From: Paenibacillus sp. PL2-23
Lineage (GTDB): Bacteria > Bacillota > Bacilli > Paenibacillales > Paenibacillaceae
Direction: 5' to 3'
DNA: 64,000 nt
Assembly (NCBI RefSeq): GCF_040834005.1
Contig: NZ_CP162129.1
Location: 2,690,001 to 2,754,000, forward strand
Numbering within the stretch: the stretch's first letter is position 1; every line of letters starts with the position of its first letter. Under the pieces are notes generated by a model, which saw only the letters and a program-made list of their open reading frames with translations, had not been told where the DNA came from and did not search any database. The translations under genes and the position numbers were made by a program. Below are positions 33,008-41,692 of this stretch, piece after piece.

Positions 33008-33050
33008 ATGGACATCCCCTCATAAGGTTAGATTATGGGGGGATGTCCAT
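33008..33050 (+). promoter_or_regulatory. 18-bp hairpin enclosing the ypjB ribosome-binding site and start codon
   Basis: ATGGACATCCCC (33008-33019) is the exact reverse complement of GGGGATGTCCAT (33039-33050), and CATAA/TTATG (33021-33025 with 33033-33037) continues the stem with one T-G pair between. The right arm holds both the G-rich ribosome-binding site and the ATG at 33049. No T-tract follows. Translation of ypjB should depend on ribosomes finishing ypjA, or on melting of this stem. Confidence 0.7.
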
Positions 33051-33921
33051 GAAAGCGCGTTTTGTAATACCGCTAATCGTATTCCTGTTCATGGCGGCAG
33101 GGTCGGCGGGGGTAGTGTGGGGAAGCGCGACCCCAGCCATCATGTATCAGGAGCTATTAGCGGACAGTCCATATCGTCAGCTGTACAAGCTGGACCAATC
33201 CGCTGCGGCTTTATATACGGCGTCACACGCCAACAATCGCCAAGCGGCTTACGCGGAGCTGCAGAAGCTGAAGCTTCTGCTTGAGGATGAGATGCTGCAG
33301 AGCTACGGCACGCCGCAAGGCTGGTCCGCCGCTCGACAGGATGCGTTGGCGTTGGAACGCAAGCTGATGAGTGAGCATCCTCACTCTATGTGGCTGGAGC
33401 ATGCCGTCAGACTACGCCTGGGGGCGGACGCGCTTATAGGCGGGGATGGCGCGTTATGGCTGCAATATGAAGGCCTGCTGAAGGAGGACGTGCTTGCCGT
33501 GCGCCAGGCATGGAAGCGATCCAACGATAACGGCGCTGCTGCCGCGCGTGCGTTGCTTGCCGGCATGTCGGCTCACGCGAGCCGGATTGAAGCTGCGGCT
33601 TTGTTCGCAGGAGATACGACCCGGATGAATGAGCTCATGCATCGCATCGAATATTCCGAGCGTTTGCTGCAAGCCTCAGAGGGGGGGGCAGGGAGTGCCT
33701 ATTCCCAGCGGATTGAACAATCCTTGGATGGCATCCAAGCGGCTGTTGACGGCATATTCGTTCATTATGAGGATGCGTTAGCCATTCCGAACGCGAGCGT
33801 ATCAGCCCTTGGCCACCCATTGCAATGGTCGCTGCTGCTTGGCACGATTATATCCGCCGTGCTGACCTGGACCGGCTGGCGTAAGTACAAGCACAGTCCA
33901 TTCGGGGTCAAGAAGCTCTAG
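33049..33921 (+). CDS. ypjB: Sporulation protein YpjB
   Basis: A 290-residue protein with an N-terminal signal or anchor (FVIPLIVFLFMAAGSAGVV), a long helical extracellular part, and a C-terminal membrane segment (LLLGTIISAVLTWTGW) followed by a basic tail. This topology and the ypjA-ypjB-ypjC order fit the Bacillus YpjB family, listed as sporulation-related. ATG 33049 is preferred to ATG 33043, which is too close to the G-run. The start is buried in an 18-bp hairpin. Confidence 0.8.
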   Translation: MKARFVIPLIVFLFMAAGSAGVVWGSATPAIMYQELLADSPYRQLYKLDQSAAALYTASHANNRQAAYAELQKLKLLLEDEMLQSYGTPQGWSAARQDALALERKLMSEHPHSMWLEHAVRLRLGADALIGGDGALWLQYEGLLKEDVLAVRQAWKRSNDNGAAAARALLAGMSAHASRIEAAALFAGDTTRMNELMHRIEYSERLLQASEGGAGSAYSQRIEQSLDGIQAAVDGIFVHYEDALAIPNASVSALGHPLQWSLLLGTIISAVLTWTGWRKYKHSPFGVKKL

Positions 33922-33932
33922 AGGGGATGCCT

Positions 33933-34796
33933 TCACTCCTCCTTAAAGCCTTCGCCAAGCACGTCATGCACTTCATTGATAACGATAAACGCCTTGGGGT
34001 CGATATTGCGTACGATGCCTTTGAGACGGCGGGTTTCCGCTCGTCCCACGACGCAATATACGACCTCTTTGTGCTGCCCGGAGAATGCGCCCTTGGCAGG
34101 CATCAGCGTGACGCCTCGCTCCAGCTCCTTCGTAATGCTCAAGGCAATTTCCTGGCCGTGATCGGTAATGACCGAAAACGCTTTGGCGGAGTAGGCGCCA
34201 TCTTGAATAAAATCGATAATCTTCGATGCGACAAAAACGACAACAAGCGTATACAGCACCTTCTCAAGCGAAATATACAGGAGCGATACGCCGATAATGA
34301 TAGCATCAAAGCCCAGGATGACCTGGCCCATGCTGTAGCCGCGCCACCGGGACACAATACGGGCAATGATATCAATTCCGCCGGTCGTGCCGCCATATCG
34401 GAAGACGATACCGAGACCAGCGCCAAGCGTGACGCCTGCGTACAACGCTACCAGCATAACGTCGCCCGGCATCGTAATTCGCTCCAGGAGTCCACGGCGG
34501 ATCAAACTCTCCATCAGCGCCAGGAATACCGACAGCGAGACGGTCCCCAGTATGGTATAAAACATCTGAAATCGGCCAAGCGCACGCCAGCCCAGGAGAA
34601 ATATCGGGATGTTCAGAAGAAGTGTGGTGACGGACAGGGGCCAGCCCGCTGCGTAATTAAGCAGAACGCCAATCCCTGTCACGCCGCCCTCCATCAGCTG
34701 ATAAGGGATAACAAAGCATTGCAGCCCGAAGGCGTAAATGGCGGTGCCGATCAGGATAGGGATAATAAGTCTGAGCTGGATGAGCATGCGTTTCAC
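33933..34796 (-). CDS. YitT-family membrane protein (YpjC-like)
   Basis: A 287-residue membrane protein with an N-terminal block of about six hydrophobic segments and a C-terminal soluble DUF2179-type domain (AFSVITDHGQEIALSI to the end). The family motif FRYGGTTGGIDIIARIV is visible. The start is GTG with GAGAGGAAG upstream. It is on the opposite strand to its neighbours and converges with ypjB with only 11 nt between stops. Function unknown; the family is widespread in Firmicutes. Confidence 0.85.
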   Translation of the reverse strand: MKRMLIQLRLIIPILIGTAIYAFGLQCFVIPYQLMEGGVTGIGVLLNYAAGWPLSVTTLLLNIPIFLLGWRALGRFQMFYTILGTVSLSVFLALMESLIRRGLLERITMPGDVMLVALYAGVTLGAGLGIVFRYGGTTGGIDIIARIVSRWRGYSMGQVILGFDAIIIGVSLLYISLEKVLYTLVVVFVASKIIDFIQDGAYSAKAFSVITDHGQEIALSITKELERGVTLMPAKGAFSGQHKEVVYCVVGRAETRRLKGIVRNIDPKAFIVINEVHDVLGEGFKEE

Positions 34797-34927
34797 AATG
34801 ATACTTCCTCTCGTGTTATGTAGGTGCCATATCTATTATGGCTTATTTGGCGCTATCAAAAAACATTGATTTTCATAATCCCAATACGGTAACATATGAA
34901 AGTGTAGCGAATAATGGAAGGAAGCGT

Positions 34928-35266
34928 ATGATGCAAGAGAAATCCCTGGCACAAATACAGCGCGAGGTCGATGAATACATCGCCCAGTTCAAAGAAGGCT
35001 ACTTCAGTCCGCTTGCGCTAATGGCGCGGATGTCCGAGGAAGTGGGAGAGCTGGCGCGCGAGGTGAATCATTATTACGGCGAGAAGCCGAAAAAAGCGGA
35101 TGAAGCTGAAAATACGGTGGAGATGGAGCTTGGCGACATCTTATTCATATTGTCGTGCTTCGCCAATTCGCTCGGCATCGATTTGACGGAAGCGCATAAC
35201 AAGGTCATGCATAAGTTCAATACGCGTGACGCCAATCGCTGGACACGGAAAAACGGCGAACTGTAA
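34928..35266 (+). CDS. ypjD: MazG-like nucleotide pyrophosphohydrolase (YpjD-like)
   Basis: A 112-residue helical protein of the MazG/all-alpha NTP pyrophosphatase group. The metal-binding EExxE/ExxD pattern is visible as SEEVGELAREV and then MELGDILF. It probably removes non-standard nucleotides, as family members do. ATG 34928 and ATG 34931 both follow GGAAGG; either may be used. It is transcribed away from the divergent YitT-family gene. Confidence 0.85.
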   Translation: MMQEKSLAQIQREVDEYIAQFKEGYFSPLALMARMSEEVGELAREVNHYYGEKPKKADEAENTVEMELGDILFILSCFANSLGIDLTEAHNKVMHKFNTRDANRWTRKNGEL

Positions 35267-35319
35267 GCAAGCCCCCTACATATGCTGTACCATTACCCCT
35301 GTACAAGGAGGATGGACAG

Positions 35320-35853
35320 ATGGATGGGGATACCTGCATCAGGAAGGCGTATGAATATATTTTTCACAGCGATTTCGAAGAGGCTATTTATTGGTTCGAG
35401 CAGGCGATCGCCGCAGAGCCCGGCAATGCCGCCTATCATCATAAATGTGCGATATCCTGCGCCAGAAGCGGCAAATGGACCAAAGCCAAAATTTATGCCG
35501 ATATGGCGGAGAAGCTGGACCCCGGCAACGAGGAATACCGTTTTCATTCACAAAGCATTCAAGCCAGACTTCTTCTGGCTGAGGTGAATGGGCTGCTCGC
35601 GGATACGACGCCCAATATGAAGGAAGCGGCTGAACGGCTGCGGCTGGCGGTATCGCTGGATCCATTGAGCTTTGATTCTTATTATACGCTTGCTGTCGTC
35701 TGCCAATCCGATGGACTTCTGGATGAGGCGATGGAGCATGCGAGAGAAGCGCTGCGGCTGGATCCCAATCATTCGGCAGCTCGCAGATTGTTTGCGGACA
35801 TAAGCCGCAAACGGAGAATGCAGCGGATTCGTTCGACGATGAGAAGAAAATAA
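35320..35853 (+). CDS. TPR-repeat protein
   Basis: A 177-residue protein made of tetratricopeptide repeats, for example DFEEAIYWFEQAIAAEPGNA, KWTKAKIYADMAEKLDPGN, and later a pair including DEAMEHAREALRLDPNHS, ending in a basic tail (RKRRMQRIR). Such repeats mediate protein contacts; the partner is unknown. ATG follows AAGGAGG. It lies 18 nt before dapB and is probably co-transcribed. Confidence 0.8.
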   Translation: MDGDTCIRKAYEYIFHSDFEEAIYWFEQAIAAEPGNAAYHHKCAISCARSGKWTKAKIYADMAEKLDPGNEEYRFHSQSIQARLLLAEVNGLLADTTPNMKEAAERLRLAVSLDPLSFDSYYTLAVVCQSDGLLDEAMEHAREALRLDPNHSAARRLFADISRKRRMQRIRSTMRRK

Positions 35854-35871
35854 CGACAAGGGGAACTGCAG

Positions 35872-36675
35872 ATGGCGGATACAATTAGAGTGGCGGTTAT
35901 CGGCGCGGCCGGTAGAATGGGCAAGGAAGTAGTCAAAATGGTGCTCGAGGATGAGTCCTTGCAGCTTGTCGCTGCAGTAAGTCCATCCTCGGGGCCGGTG
36001 GACGCGGGCGTGTTTGCAGGCAAGCCCCATACAGGCGTAACGGTAAGCGCAACGCTGGAGGAAGCGCTCAGCAGCGCCAAAGCGGATGTGCTGGTTGACT
36101 TTACTGTGCCTCAAGCGGCATATGTCAACACGCGTACGAGCATCGAATATGGCGTTCGTCCCATTATTGGAACAACGGGGTTTACGCCGGAGCAGATCGT
36201 GGAGCTGGACGAGCTGTGCAAGAGCAAAGGCATTGGCGGCCTGATCGCGCCAAACTTCTCGATTGGCGCCATATTGATGATGAAATTTGCGGCTGAGGCA
36301 TCCAAATATATGCCGCATGTCGAAATTATTGAATATCACGGCGATCAGAAGCTGGATGCGCCATCCGGCACGTCAATCAAAACCGCAGAGCTGATCTCCC
36401 AGGTTCGCCGGGAGCTGAAGCAGGGCAATCCTATGGAGGAAGAGGTCATTGAAGGAGCGCGCGGCGGTTATTACAACGGGTTCCGGATACATAGCGTCAG
36501 GCTGCCAGGCGTATTCGCTCAGCAGGAGGTCGTGTTCGGCGGATACGGACAGACGCTCAAAATTCGCCACGATTCCTATGATCGCGCCGGCTATATGCCG
36601 GGCGTCAATGTCGCGGTGAAGAAGGTTATGACGTATACCGGCATGATTTACGGGTTTGAGCATATTATGGATTAG
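35872..36675 (+). CDS. dapB: 4-hydroxy-tetrahydrodipicolinate reductase
   Basis: NAD(P)H reductase of the lysine/diaminopimelate pathway, which also supplies the precursor of spore dipicolinate. The 267-residue protein has the Rossmann loop GAAGRMGKEV, the catalytic EIIEYHGDQKLDAPSGTS (YH plus K) and the C-terminal catalytic domain. The family length is matched. Same position as in Bacillus, ahead of mgsA. Confidence 0.97.
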   Translation: MADTIRVAVIGAAGRMGKEVVKMVLEDESLQLVAAVSPSSGPVDAGVFAGKPHTGVTVSATLEEALSSAKADVLVDFTVPQAAYVNTRTSIEYGVRPIIGTTGFTPEQIVELDELCKSKGIGGLIAPNFSIGAILMMKFAAEASKYMPHVEIIEYHGDQKLDAPSGTSIKTAELISQVRRELKQGNPMEEEVIEGARGGYYNGFRIHSVRLPGVFAQQEVVFGGYGQTLKIRHDSYDRAGYMPGVNVAVKKVMTYTGMIYGFEHIMD

Positions 36676-36714
36676 CCCAAGCGGCATCATTTGACAGCGG
36701 GAGAGGGGAACGGC

Positions 36715-37137
36715 ATGCTGAACATTGCATTTATCGCGCATGATCGCAAGAAGGATGAAATGGTGAATTTCGTAATCGCTTATGAACATGTATTCGTCCC
36801 GCACAAGCTTTATTCAACGGGCACAACCGGCACGCGGATTATGGAGCAGACTGACCTGGAGATCCATCGCTTTATGTCTGGCCCACTGGGCGGCGACCAG
36901 CAGATCGGCGCGCTGGTGGCGGAGAATCTGATGGATTTAATTATATTCCTGCGCGATCCCCTAATGGCTCAGCCACACGAGCCGGATATCATCGCGCTGC
37001 TTCGTCTGTGCGATGTGCAGGGCATTCCTGTCGCCACTAACATCGCTACGGCTGAGGTGCTGGTCAAAGCCGTGGAGCGAGGCGACTTTGCGTGGCGGGA
37101 GCTTGTGCACAAGTACAAGCCTGGGATGGACGAGTAA
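36715..37137 (+). CDS. mgsA: Methylglyoxal synthase
   Basis: Converts dihydroxyacetone phosphate to methylglyoxal, an overflow route of glycolysis. The 140-residue protein shows [14 protein letters not shown], the phosphate-binding STGTTGTRI, and the catalytic aspartate in [14 protein letters not shown] 36715 follows GAGAGGGGAACGGC. Its stop overlaps the start of bshB1 by one base; bacillithiol, made by the next genes, detoxifies methylglyoxal. Confidence 0.97.
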   Translation: MLNIAFIAHDRKKDEMVNFVIAYEHVFVPHKLYSTGTTGTRIMEQTDLEIHRFMSGPLGGDQQIGALVAENLMDLIIFLRDPLMAQPHEPDIIALLRLCDVQGIPVATNIATAEVLVKAVERGDFAWRELVHKYKPGMDE

Positions 37138-37832
37138 TGGAGAAGCTTGATATATTGGTGTTCGGCGCGCATGCGGACGACGCCGAGATCGGCATGGGCG
37201 GCACGATCGCCAAACATACGTCGGCGGGATATCGGGTAGGCATCTGCGATTTAACGGAAGCGGAGATGTCCTCTAACGGCACCGTGGAGCTGAGGCGGCA
37301 GGAAGCCGCCCAAGCCTCCGCGGTGCTTGGTCTATATGCAAGAACAAATCTTGGCCTGCCGGACAGGGGCTTACAGCCAAGCCGCGAGCAGATCGAAGCG
37401 GTTGTCGCCGAAATTCGGCGCTGGCAGCCCAGATACGTGTTCGCTCCATATTGGGTGGATCGGCATCCGGACCATATCGCTTGCAGCAAGCTGATCGAAG
37501 AAGCGGTCTTCAACGCGAAGCTTCGTCAATATATGCCGGATACGCCCCCCGCGCAGGTGGAGCAGCTATTCTATTATTATATTAACGACATGGAGCAGGT
37601 CTCGCTCCTTGTGGATGTCACTTCAGCTTACGAGGCCAAGCGCGCAGCGCTGAGGGCTTACCGTTCGCAGTTCGACCGTTCGGCGACCGGAGATTCCGTG
37701 GAGACGCCGCTGACGAACGGCTACCTGGAGCGGGTGGAGGCAAGGGATTATTTGCTCGGGCAAAGCAGGGGCTGGTCTTACGCCGAAGGCTTCGCCATTA
37801 AGAAGCCTCATCAAGTCACCTTCTTCGAATGA
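37137..37832 (+). CDS. bshB1: Bacillithiol biosynthesis deacetylase BshB1
   Basis: Removes the acetyl group from GlcNAc-malate in bacillithiol synthesis. The 231-residue PIG-L/LmbE-type zinc deacetylase has the metal motif GAHADDAEIG (H and DD) and the distal histidines in WVDRHPDHIA. ATG overlaps the mgsA stop (TAATG). It precedes bshA, the first enzyme of the pathway. Confidence 0.96.
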   Translation: MEKLDILVFGAHADDAEIGMGGTIAKHTSAGYRVGICDLTEAEMSSNGTVELRRQEAAQASAVLGLYARTNLGLPDRGLQPSREQIEAVVAEIRRWQPRYVFAPYWVDRHPDHIACSKLIEEAVFNAKLRQYMPDTPPAQVEQLFYYYINDMEQVSLLVDVTSAYEAKRAALRAYRSQFDRSATGDSVETPLTNGYLERVEARDYLLGQSRGWSYAEGFAIKKPHQVTFFE

Positions 37833-37887
37833 TTCTGACGATATACAAGCGTAGAGAAATACCGAACGAGTGGGAGGTGCGGCCTTC

Positions 37888-39060
37888 ATGGCTCGCAAAT
37901 TGAAGATCGGCATTACGTGTTACCCGACGCTGGGCGGCTCGGGAGTTGTAGCGACGGAGCTTGGCAAGCTGCTGGCGGAAAAGGGGCACGAAATTCATTT
38001 TATAACGCATAGTATTCCTTTCCGATTAGGAAAGTTTCATAAGAATATATTTTTTCACGAGGTTGAGGTTAATGAATATTACGTTTTCCGCTTCCCGCCG
38101 TATGATCTCTCACTAGCGAGCAAGATGGCGCAAGTGGCCAAAATGCAGCAGCTGGACATTCTTCACGTGCATTACGCGATTCCGCACGCCGTCTGCGCCT
38201 ATCTGGCCAAGCAAATGATCGGAGACGGGCTGAAGACGGTCACAACGCTGCATGGCACTGATATTACAGTACTGGCCCAAGACGAGTCGCTTAAGGATCT
38301 GATTCGTCTTGCGATCCATCAGAGCGACGCGGTAACCGCGGTTTCCAACGATCTGATTGCGGAAACTAGGAGTCTGCTGGATATTATGTCGCCTATCGAT
38401 CTCACCTATAATTTCGTTGACAAACGAGTTTATTATCCAAGAGATGTTACTTCGCTGCGGGCGGATTTTGCATTGCCGGAAGAGAAGATATTGATGCATA
38501 TATCCAACTTCCGTCCCGTGAAGCGGGTTGGCGATGTCATCGATGTGTTCGCCAAGGTATGCAAGGACGTGCCATCCAAGCTGCTGCTCGTTGGCGAAGG
38601 GCCGGAGCTCTCCAAGATGCAGTGCCGAATTCGAAATATGGGGCTTGAGGACAGGGTGCACTTCCTGGGCAAGCAGGAGGACGTCGCGCATGTGATCTCG
38701 CTCGCCGATGTTATGCTGTTGCCTTCCGAGAAGGAAAGCTTTGGCCTGGTCGCTCTGGAGGCGATGGCCTGCGGCGTGCCGACAATCGGGTCCAATGCCG
38801 GGGGCATACCCGAGCTGGTCACTCATGGTGAGACCGGCTTCCTGTCTCCAATCGGGGATGTGGAGGAGATGGCTGCCCATGCTATCCGGCTGCTGAAGGA
38901 CGAAGCGCTTATGGCCGGGGTGAAGGAAGCGTGTCTACACCGGGCAAGACATGAATTTTGTAATGATGTTATCACGGCGCAATATGAGTCGATTTATTAC
39001 AGAGTGCTGGGCATAGACGCCATAGACGAGGAAATGAAGGTTTCTGTATGTGAGGGGTGA
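37888..39060 (+). CDS. bshA: N-acetyl-alpha-D-glucosaminyl L-malate synthase BshA
   Basis: GT4-family glycosyltransferase that starts bacillithiol synthesis by coupling GlcNAc to malate. The 390-residue protein has CYPTLGGSGVVATELG at the N-terminus, LHGTDITVL in the middle and the nucleotide-sugar site ESFGLVALEAMACGVP. ATG 37888 follows GGGAGGTG. It is 6 nt upstream of cca. Confidence 0.96.
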   Translation: MARKLKIGITCYPTLGGSGVVATELGKLLAEKGHEIHFITHSIPFRLGKFHKNIFFHEVEVNEYYVFRFPPYDLSLASKMAQVAKMQQLDILHVHYAIPHAVCAYLAKQMIGDGLKTVTTLHGTDITVLAQDESLKDLIRLAIHQSDAVTAVSNDLIAETRSLLDIMSPIDLTYNFVDKRVYYPRDVTSLRADFALPEEKILMHISNFRPVKRVGDVIDVFAKVCKDVPSKLLLVGEGPELSKMQCRIRNMGLEDRVHFLGKQEDVAHVISLADVMLLPSEKESFGLVALEAMACGVPTIGSNAGGIPELVTHGETGFLSPIGDVEEMAAHAIRLLKDEALMAGVKEACLHRARHEFCNDVITAQYESIYYRVLGIDAIDEEMKVSVCEG

Positions 39061-39066
39061 GGCCAG

Positions 39067-40386
39067 ATGCGGCTTCGTTTGAGGGACGAAATGATTGCGG
39101 CGCTGCCCATAATGGAGACGCTGGAGGAAGCGGGACATGAAGCGGTGTTCGTGGGCGGAGCTGTTCGCGACGCCGTGCTTGGCTTGCCTATTCAGGATGT
39201 CGATATTGCCACGTCGGCGACGCCGGAGGAAACGCTGGCGCTGTTCCCCAAATGTATCCCAACCGGTCTTCAGCATGGCACAGTGACGGTCGTGCAGCAT
39301 GGCATGACGTATGAGGTGACGACCTATCGCGCAGAAGCGGCATATGTGGGGCACCGCAAGCCATCGGAAGTGGTGTTCATCAAGGGGCTGGACGAGGACC
39401 TGCTGCGGCGCGACTTTACAATGAACGCCATGGCCATCCAGCTAAGCGGCGAGCTATACGATCCCTGTGGCGGCGAAGGCGATCTGCGAGCGTCCAGACT
39501 GCGCTGCGTAGGCGATCCCAGCTTGCGCTTCCAGGAGGACGCCCTGCGGATGATCAGAGCGGTCCGATTCCTTGGCGCGTATCGTCTCGCCCCTGTCCCG
39601 TCCCTCTGGCGCTCCTTGAAGAGACACGCCGCTCTGCTGCGCCATGTTGCGATGGAGCGAGTGCAGGCCGAGCTGGACAAGATGCTAGGCAGCGACGTGC
39701 CGGAGCGGGCGCTCATTTGGCTTGCTGCCAGCGGCCTGCTGTCCCATTGGAAGGAGCCGCTTCCGGGGAGCGCTCTGAGCAAGATGAACCAAGCAATGGA
39801 AGAATGGAAGGGAAGCGCTGGCGATGAGCTTCAACTGACGGATATGGCCCAGCTTCCTGTCAAGGACGAGCGGTGGGCTGCTGTATTCCTGTCGCTGGCT
39901 TTCACTGGCGAGGAGGCTGGCAGCGTGATGAGCCAGCTTCGGTTCTCGAACAAACGAAGCATGTTCATAAGCGCGGTCATTGACTGCCATGAGCGTATGA
40001 TAGATAGGGGCCAGCCGACGCGGAATGACGTCGCGCCGCTCAAGAGGGCGTGGACGGAAGTCGTCCTGACTGCAGGCGAGTCTGCCGCCAGGAGCTGGCT
40101 GCGCATTGCACGGACGCTGCCCCATAACCAGGGAAGGCTCACCCAGCCCTCTGCAGCGCTGCTGGCCTCATGGCTGGAGGATATGCCTGCCAAGACGCTG
40201 AAGGAGCTGGCGGTCGGGGGCGCTGAGGTGCTGCAGCGATTAAATCGACCTGCAGGCCCTTGGCTCAGCAAGACGCTAAGCCGGCTACTGCTGGCCGCAG
40301 CGTCAGGTGAAACGGCCAATGAGAAGGACAAGCTGCTCGCATGGGCCGAAAATTGGAATGAAGAGGATCGAAGCGATGAGCATTGA
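39067..40386 (+). CDS. cca: CCA-adding tRNA nucleotidyltransferase
   Basis: Adds or repairs the 3' CCA of tRNAs. The 439-residue class II enzyme has the nucleotidyltransferase signature FVGGAVRDAVLGLPIQDVDIATSA and RRDFTMNAMAIQL, followed by RFLGAYRLAP-type template residues. The C-terminal half is less conserved. It overlaps birA by 11 nt, as in Bacillus where papS precedes birA. Confidence 0.96.
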   Translation: MRLRLRDEMIAALPIMETLEEAGHEAVFVGGAVRDAVLGLPIQDVDIATSATPEETLALFPKCIPTGLQHGTVTVVQHGMTYEVTTYRAEAAYVGHRKPSEVVFIKGLDEDLLRRDFTMNAMAIQLSGELYDPCGGEGDLRASRLRCVGDPSLRFQEDALRMIRAVRFLGAYRLAPVPSLWRSLKRHAALLRHVAMERVQAELDKMLGSDVPERALIWLAASGLLSHWKEPLPGSALSKMNQAMEEWKGSAGDELQLTDMAQLPVKDERWAAVFLSLAFTGEEAGSVMSQLRFSNKRSMFISAVIDCHERMIDRGQPTRNDVAPLKRAWTEVVLTAGESAARSWLRIARTLPHNQGRLTQPSAALLASWLEDMPAKTLKELAVGGAEVLQRLNRPAGPWLSKTLSRLLLAAASGETANEKDKLLAWAENWNEEDRSDEH

Positions 40387-41359
40387 TGCGCTGTTACAGC
40401 TGTTCGAAAGACATAAGGACCAATACGTATCCGGCGGCATGATGAGCCAGGAGCTCGGCGTCAGCCGGACCGCTGTATGGAAGCAGATCAAGAAGCTGGA
40501 GGGGGCCGGTTATGAGTTTGAGGCGTCCACCAAGCTTGGTTATAGGCTGGTATTCGCTCCGGAAGCGATAGATGAAGCTGCTTGGAGCAGCGCCATTCGC
40601 GCCAAGAGGTTCGGCAGCACTCTCGTTGTCCGCGAGCAGGTGAAATCCACACAGGATGTGGCCCGAGAGCTGGCGGAGAACGGCGCGCAGGAAGGAGCTC
40701 TGGTGCTGGCGGAGGAGCAGCTTGGCGGTCGCGGACGTATGGGCAGGGGCTGGGTATCCCCACAGGGCAAAGGCTTGTGGATGAGCATGGTGCTTCGACC
40801 TGAGGTGCCTATCCATTGCGCGCCGCAGCTGACACTGCTGACGGCGGTTGCGTTATGCAGAAGTCTGCGAAGAGAGACGGAGCTTGAGATCGGCATCAAA
40901 TGGCCTAATGATCTGCTTGTTAACGGCAAAAAAATAAGCGGCATCTTGCTGGAATCCGCCGCCGAGGACGAGCGTCTGAAATATATAATAGCGGGCGTTG
41001 GCGTGAGCGTTAATCTATCCGCGTCGGATTATCCCGAGGAGCTGCTGGAGAAGGCGACCTCGCTGCGCATTGAGGGAGGACGAGCCTTCAGCCGGCAAGC
41101 GTTGCTGGCCGCGTTCCTGCTGGAGTGGGAGACGCTGTACGACCTGTTCCTGCAGGAGGGCTTTGGTCCCATCGCGACACTATGGGAGTCGCTGTCGGTC
41201 ACGCTTGGCCGCAGAGCTAGGCTGATTACGCCTCAGGGCGAGCTGCACGGCATTCCGGTCGGTCTGGAGGAGAGCGGGGCGATTCGTGTGCTGCAGGATA
41301 ACGGCTCGTATGCTTCCATCTTCTCTGCGGAGATGGGGGAGCCGCGTGCCTCCACATAA
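40376..41359 (+). CDS. birA: Biotin-[acetyl-CoA-carboxylase] ligase / biotin operon repressor
   Basis: Bifunctional BirA, 327 residues. The N-terminal winged helix (YVSGGMMSQELGVSRTAVWKQIKKL) should bind DNA; the central ligase domain has the biotinyl-AMP loop GRGRMGRGW and KWPNDLLVNGKKISGILLE; a short SH3-like end follows. It attaches biotin to acetyl-CoA carboxylase. ATG 40376 lies within the end of cca. Confidence 0.96.
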   Translation: MSIDALLQLFERHKDQYVSGGMMSQELGVSRTAVWKQIKKLEGAGYEFEASTKLGYRLVFAPEAIDEAAWSSAIRAKRFGSTLVVREQVKSTQDVARELAENGAQEGALVLAEEQLGGRGRMGRGWVSPQGKGLWMSMVLRPEVPIHCAPQLTLLTAVALCRSLRRETELEIGIKWPNDLLVNGKKISGILLESAAEDERLKYIIAGVGVSVNLSASDYPEELLEKATSLRIEGGRAFSRQALLAAFLLEWETLYDLFLQEGFGPIATLWESLSVTLGRRARLITPQGELHGIPVGLEESGAIRVLQDNGSYASIFSAEMGEPRAST

Positions 41360-41421
41360 CGCCCCTGGTGAAGCGCCGCGGGGGACATCTCTTGCGGCAA
41401 ATCGCCTCTGGTCCCGCGCCA

Positions 41422-41450
41422 TTTACGAATGCTGGCTTTTTTGCTACACT
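41422..41450 (+). promoter_or_regulatory. Promoter of panBCD
   Basis: TTTACG at 41422-41427, a 17-nt spacer and TACACT at 41445-41450 with an extended -10 TG at 41442-41443. It gives a leader of about 235 nt. Confidence 0.6.
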
Positions 41451-41456
41451 ACAACT

Positions 41457-41626
41457 ATCAGGCGGTATTCCCGTGGAAGCTGCACTGATGGCCCAAGCCG
41501 TTCTGTAAGATAACGTTTGGCGTTGCACACTCTGCTCTGAGCCGTAGGTGGACCGAGACAGAAGGAGCGACACCCTGTGTCCTTTTTCTTCGGGAACCTT
41601 TTTAGCAGCGGCTAAAAGGTTTTTTT
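41457..41626 (+). promoter_or_regulatory. panBCD leader with candidate pan RNA motif and attenuator
   Basis: Leader RNA between the promoter and panB. TCTG (41536-41539) and CAGA (41559-41562) enclose CC/GG pairs and asymmetric purine-rich internal bulges. This recalls the pan RNA motif known upstream of pantothenate genes in Firmicutes, though I could not align it to a consensus. A hairpin GACAC/GTGTC (41569-41573 with 41577-41581) with five T follows, then a stronger terminator at 41595-41626. Two possible stops before panB suggest regulation by early termination. Confidence 0.45.
41595..41626 (+). terminator. Terminator inside the panB leader
   Basis: AACCTTTTTAGC (41595-41606) pairs with GCTAAAAGGTT (41611-41621) with one bulged T, and a T run reaches 41626. 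It lies 66 nt before the panB start. Confidence 0.85.
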
Positions 41627-41692
41627 GTGTTTACACTAGGACTGTTGGAGCTGGAGAGCGTGACGCACAATACTCCGAAGGAGATGAAGCGG

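Noticed and set aside
33927..34823. 298-residue open frame on the plus strand
   Set aside because: Opposite the YitT-family gene; the plus translation is highly charged low-complexity sequence, whereas the minus frame has proper membrane segments.
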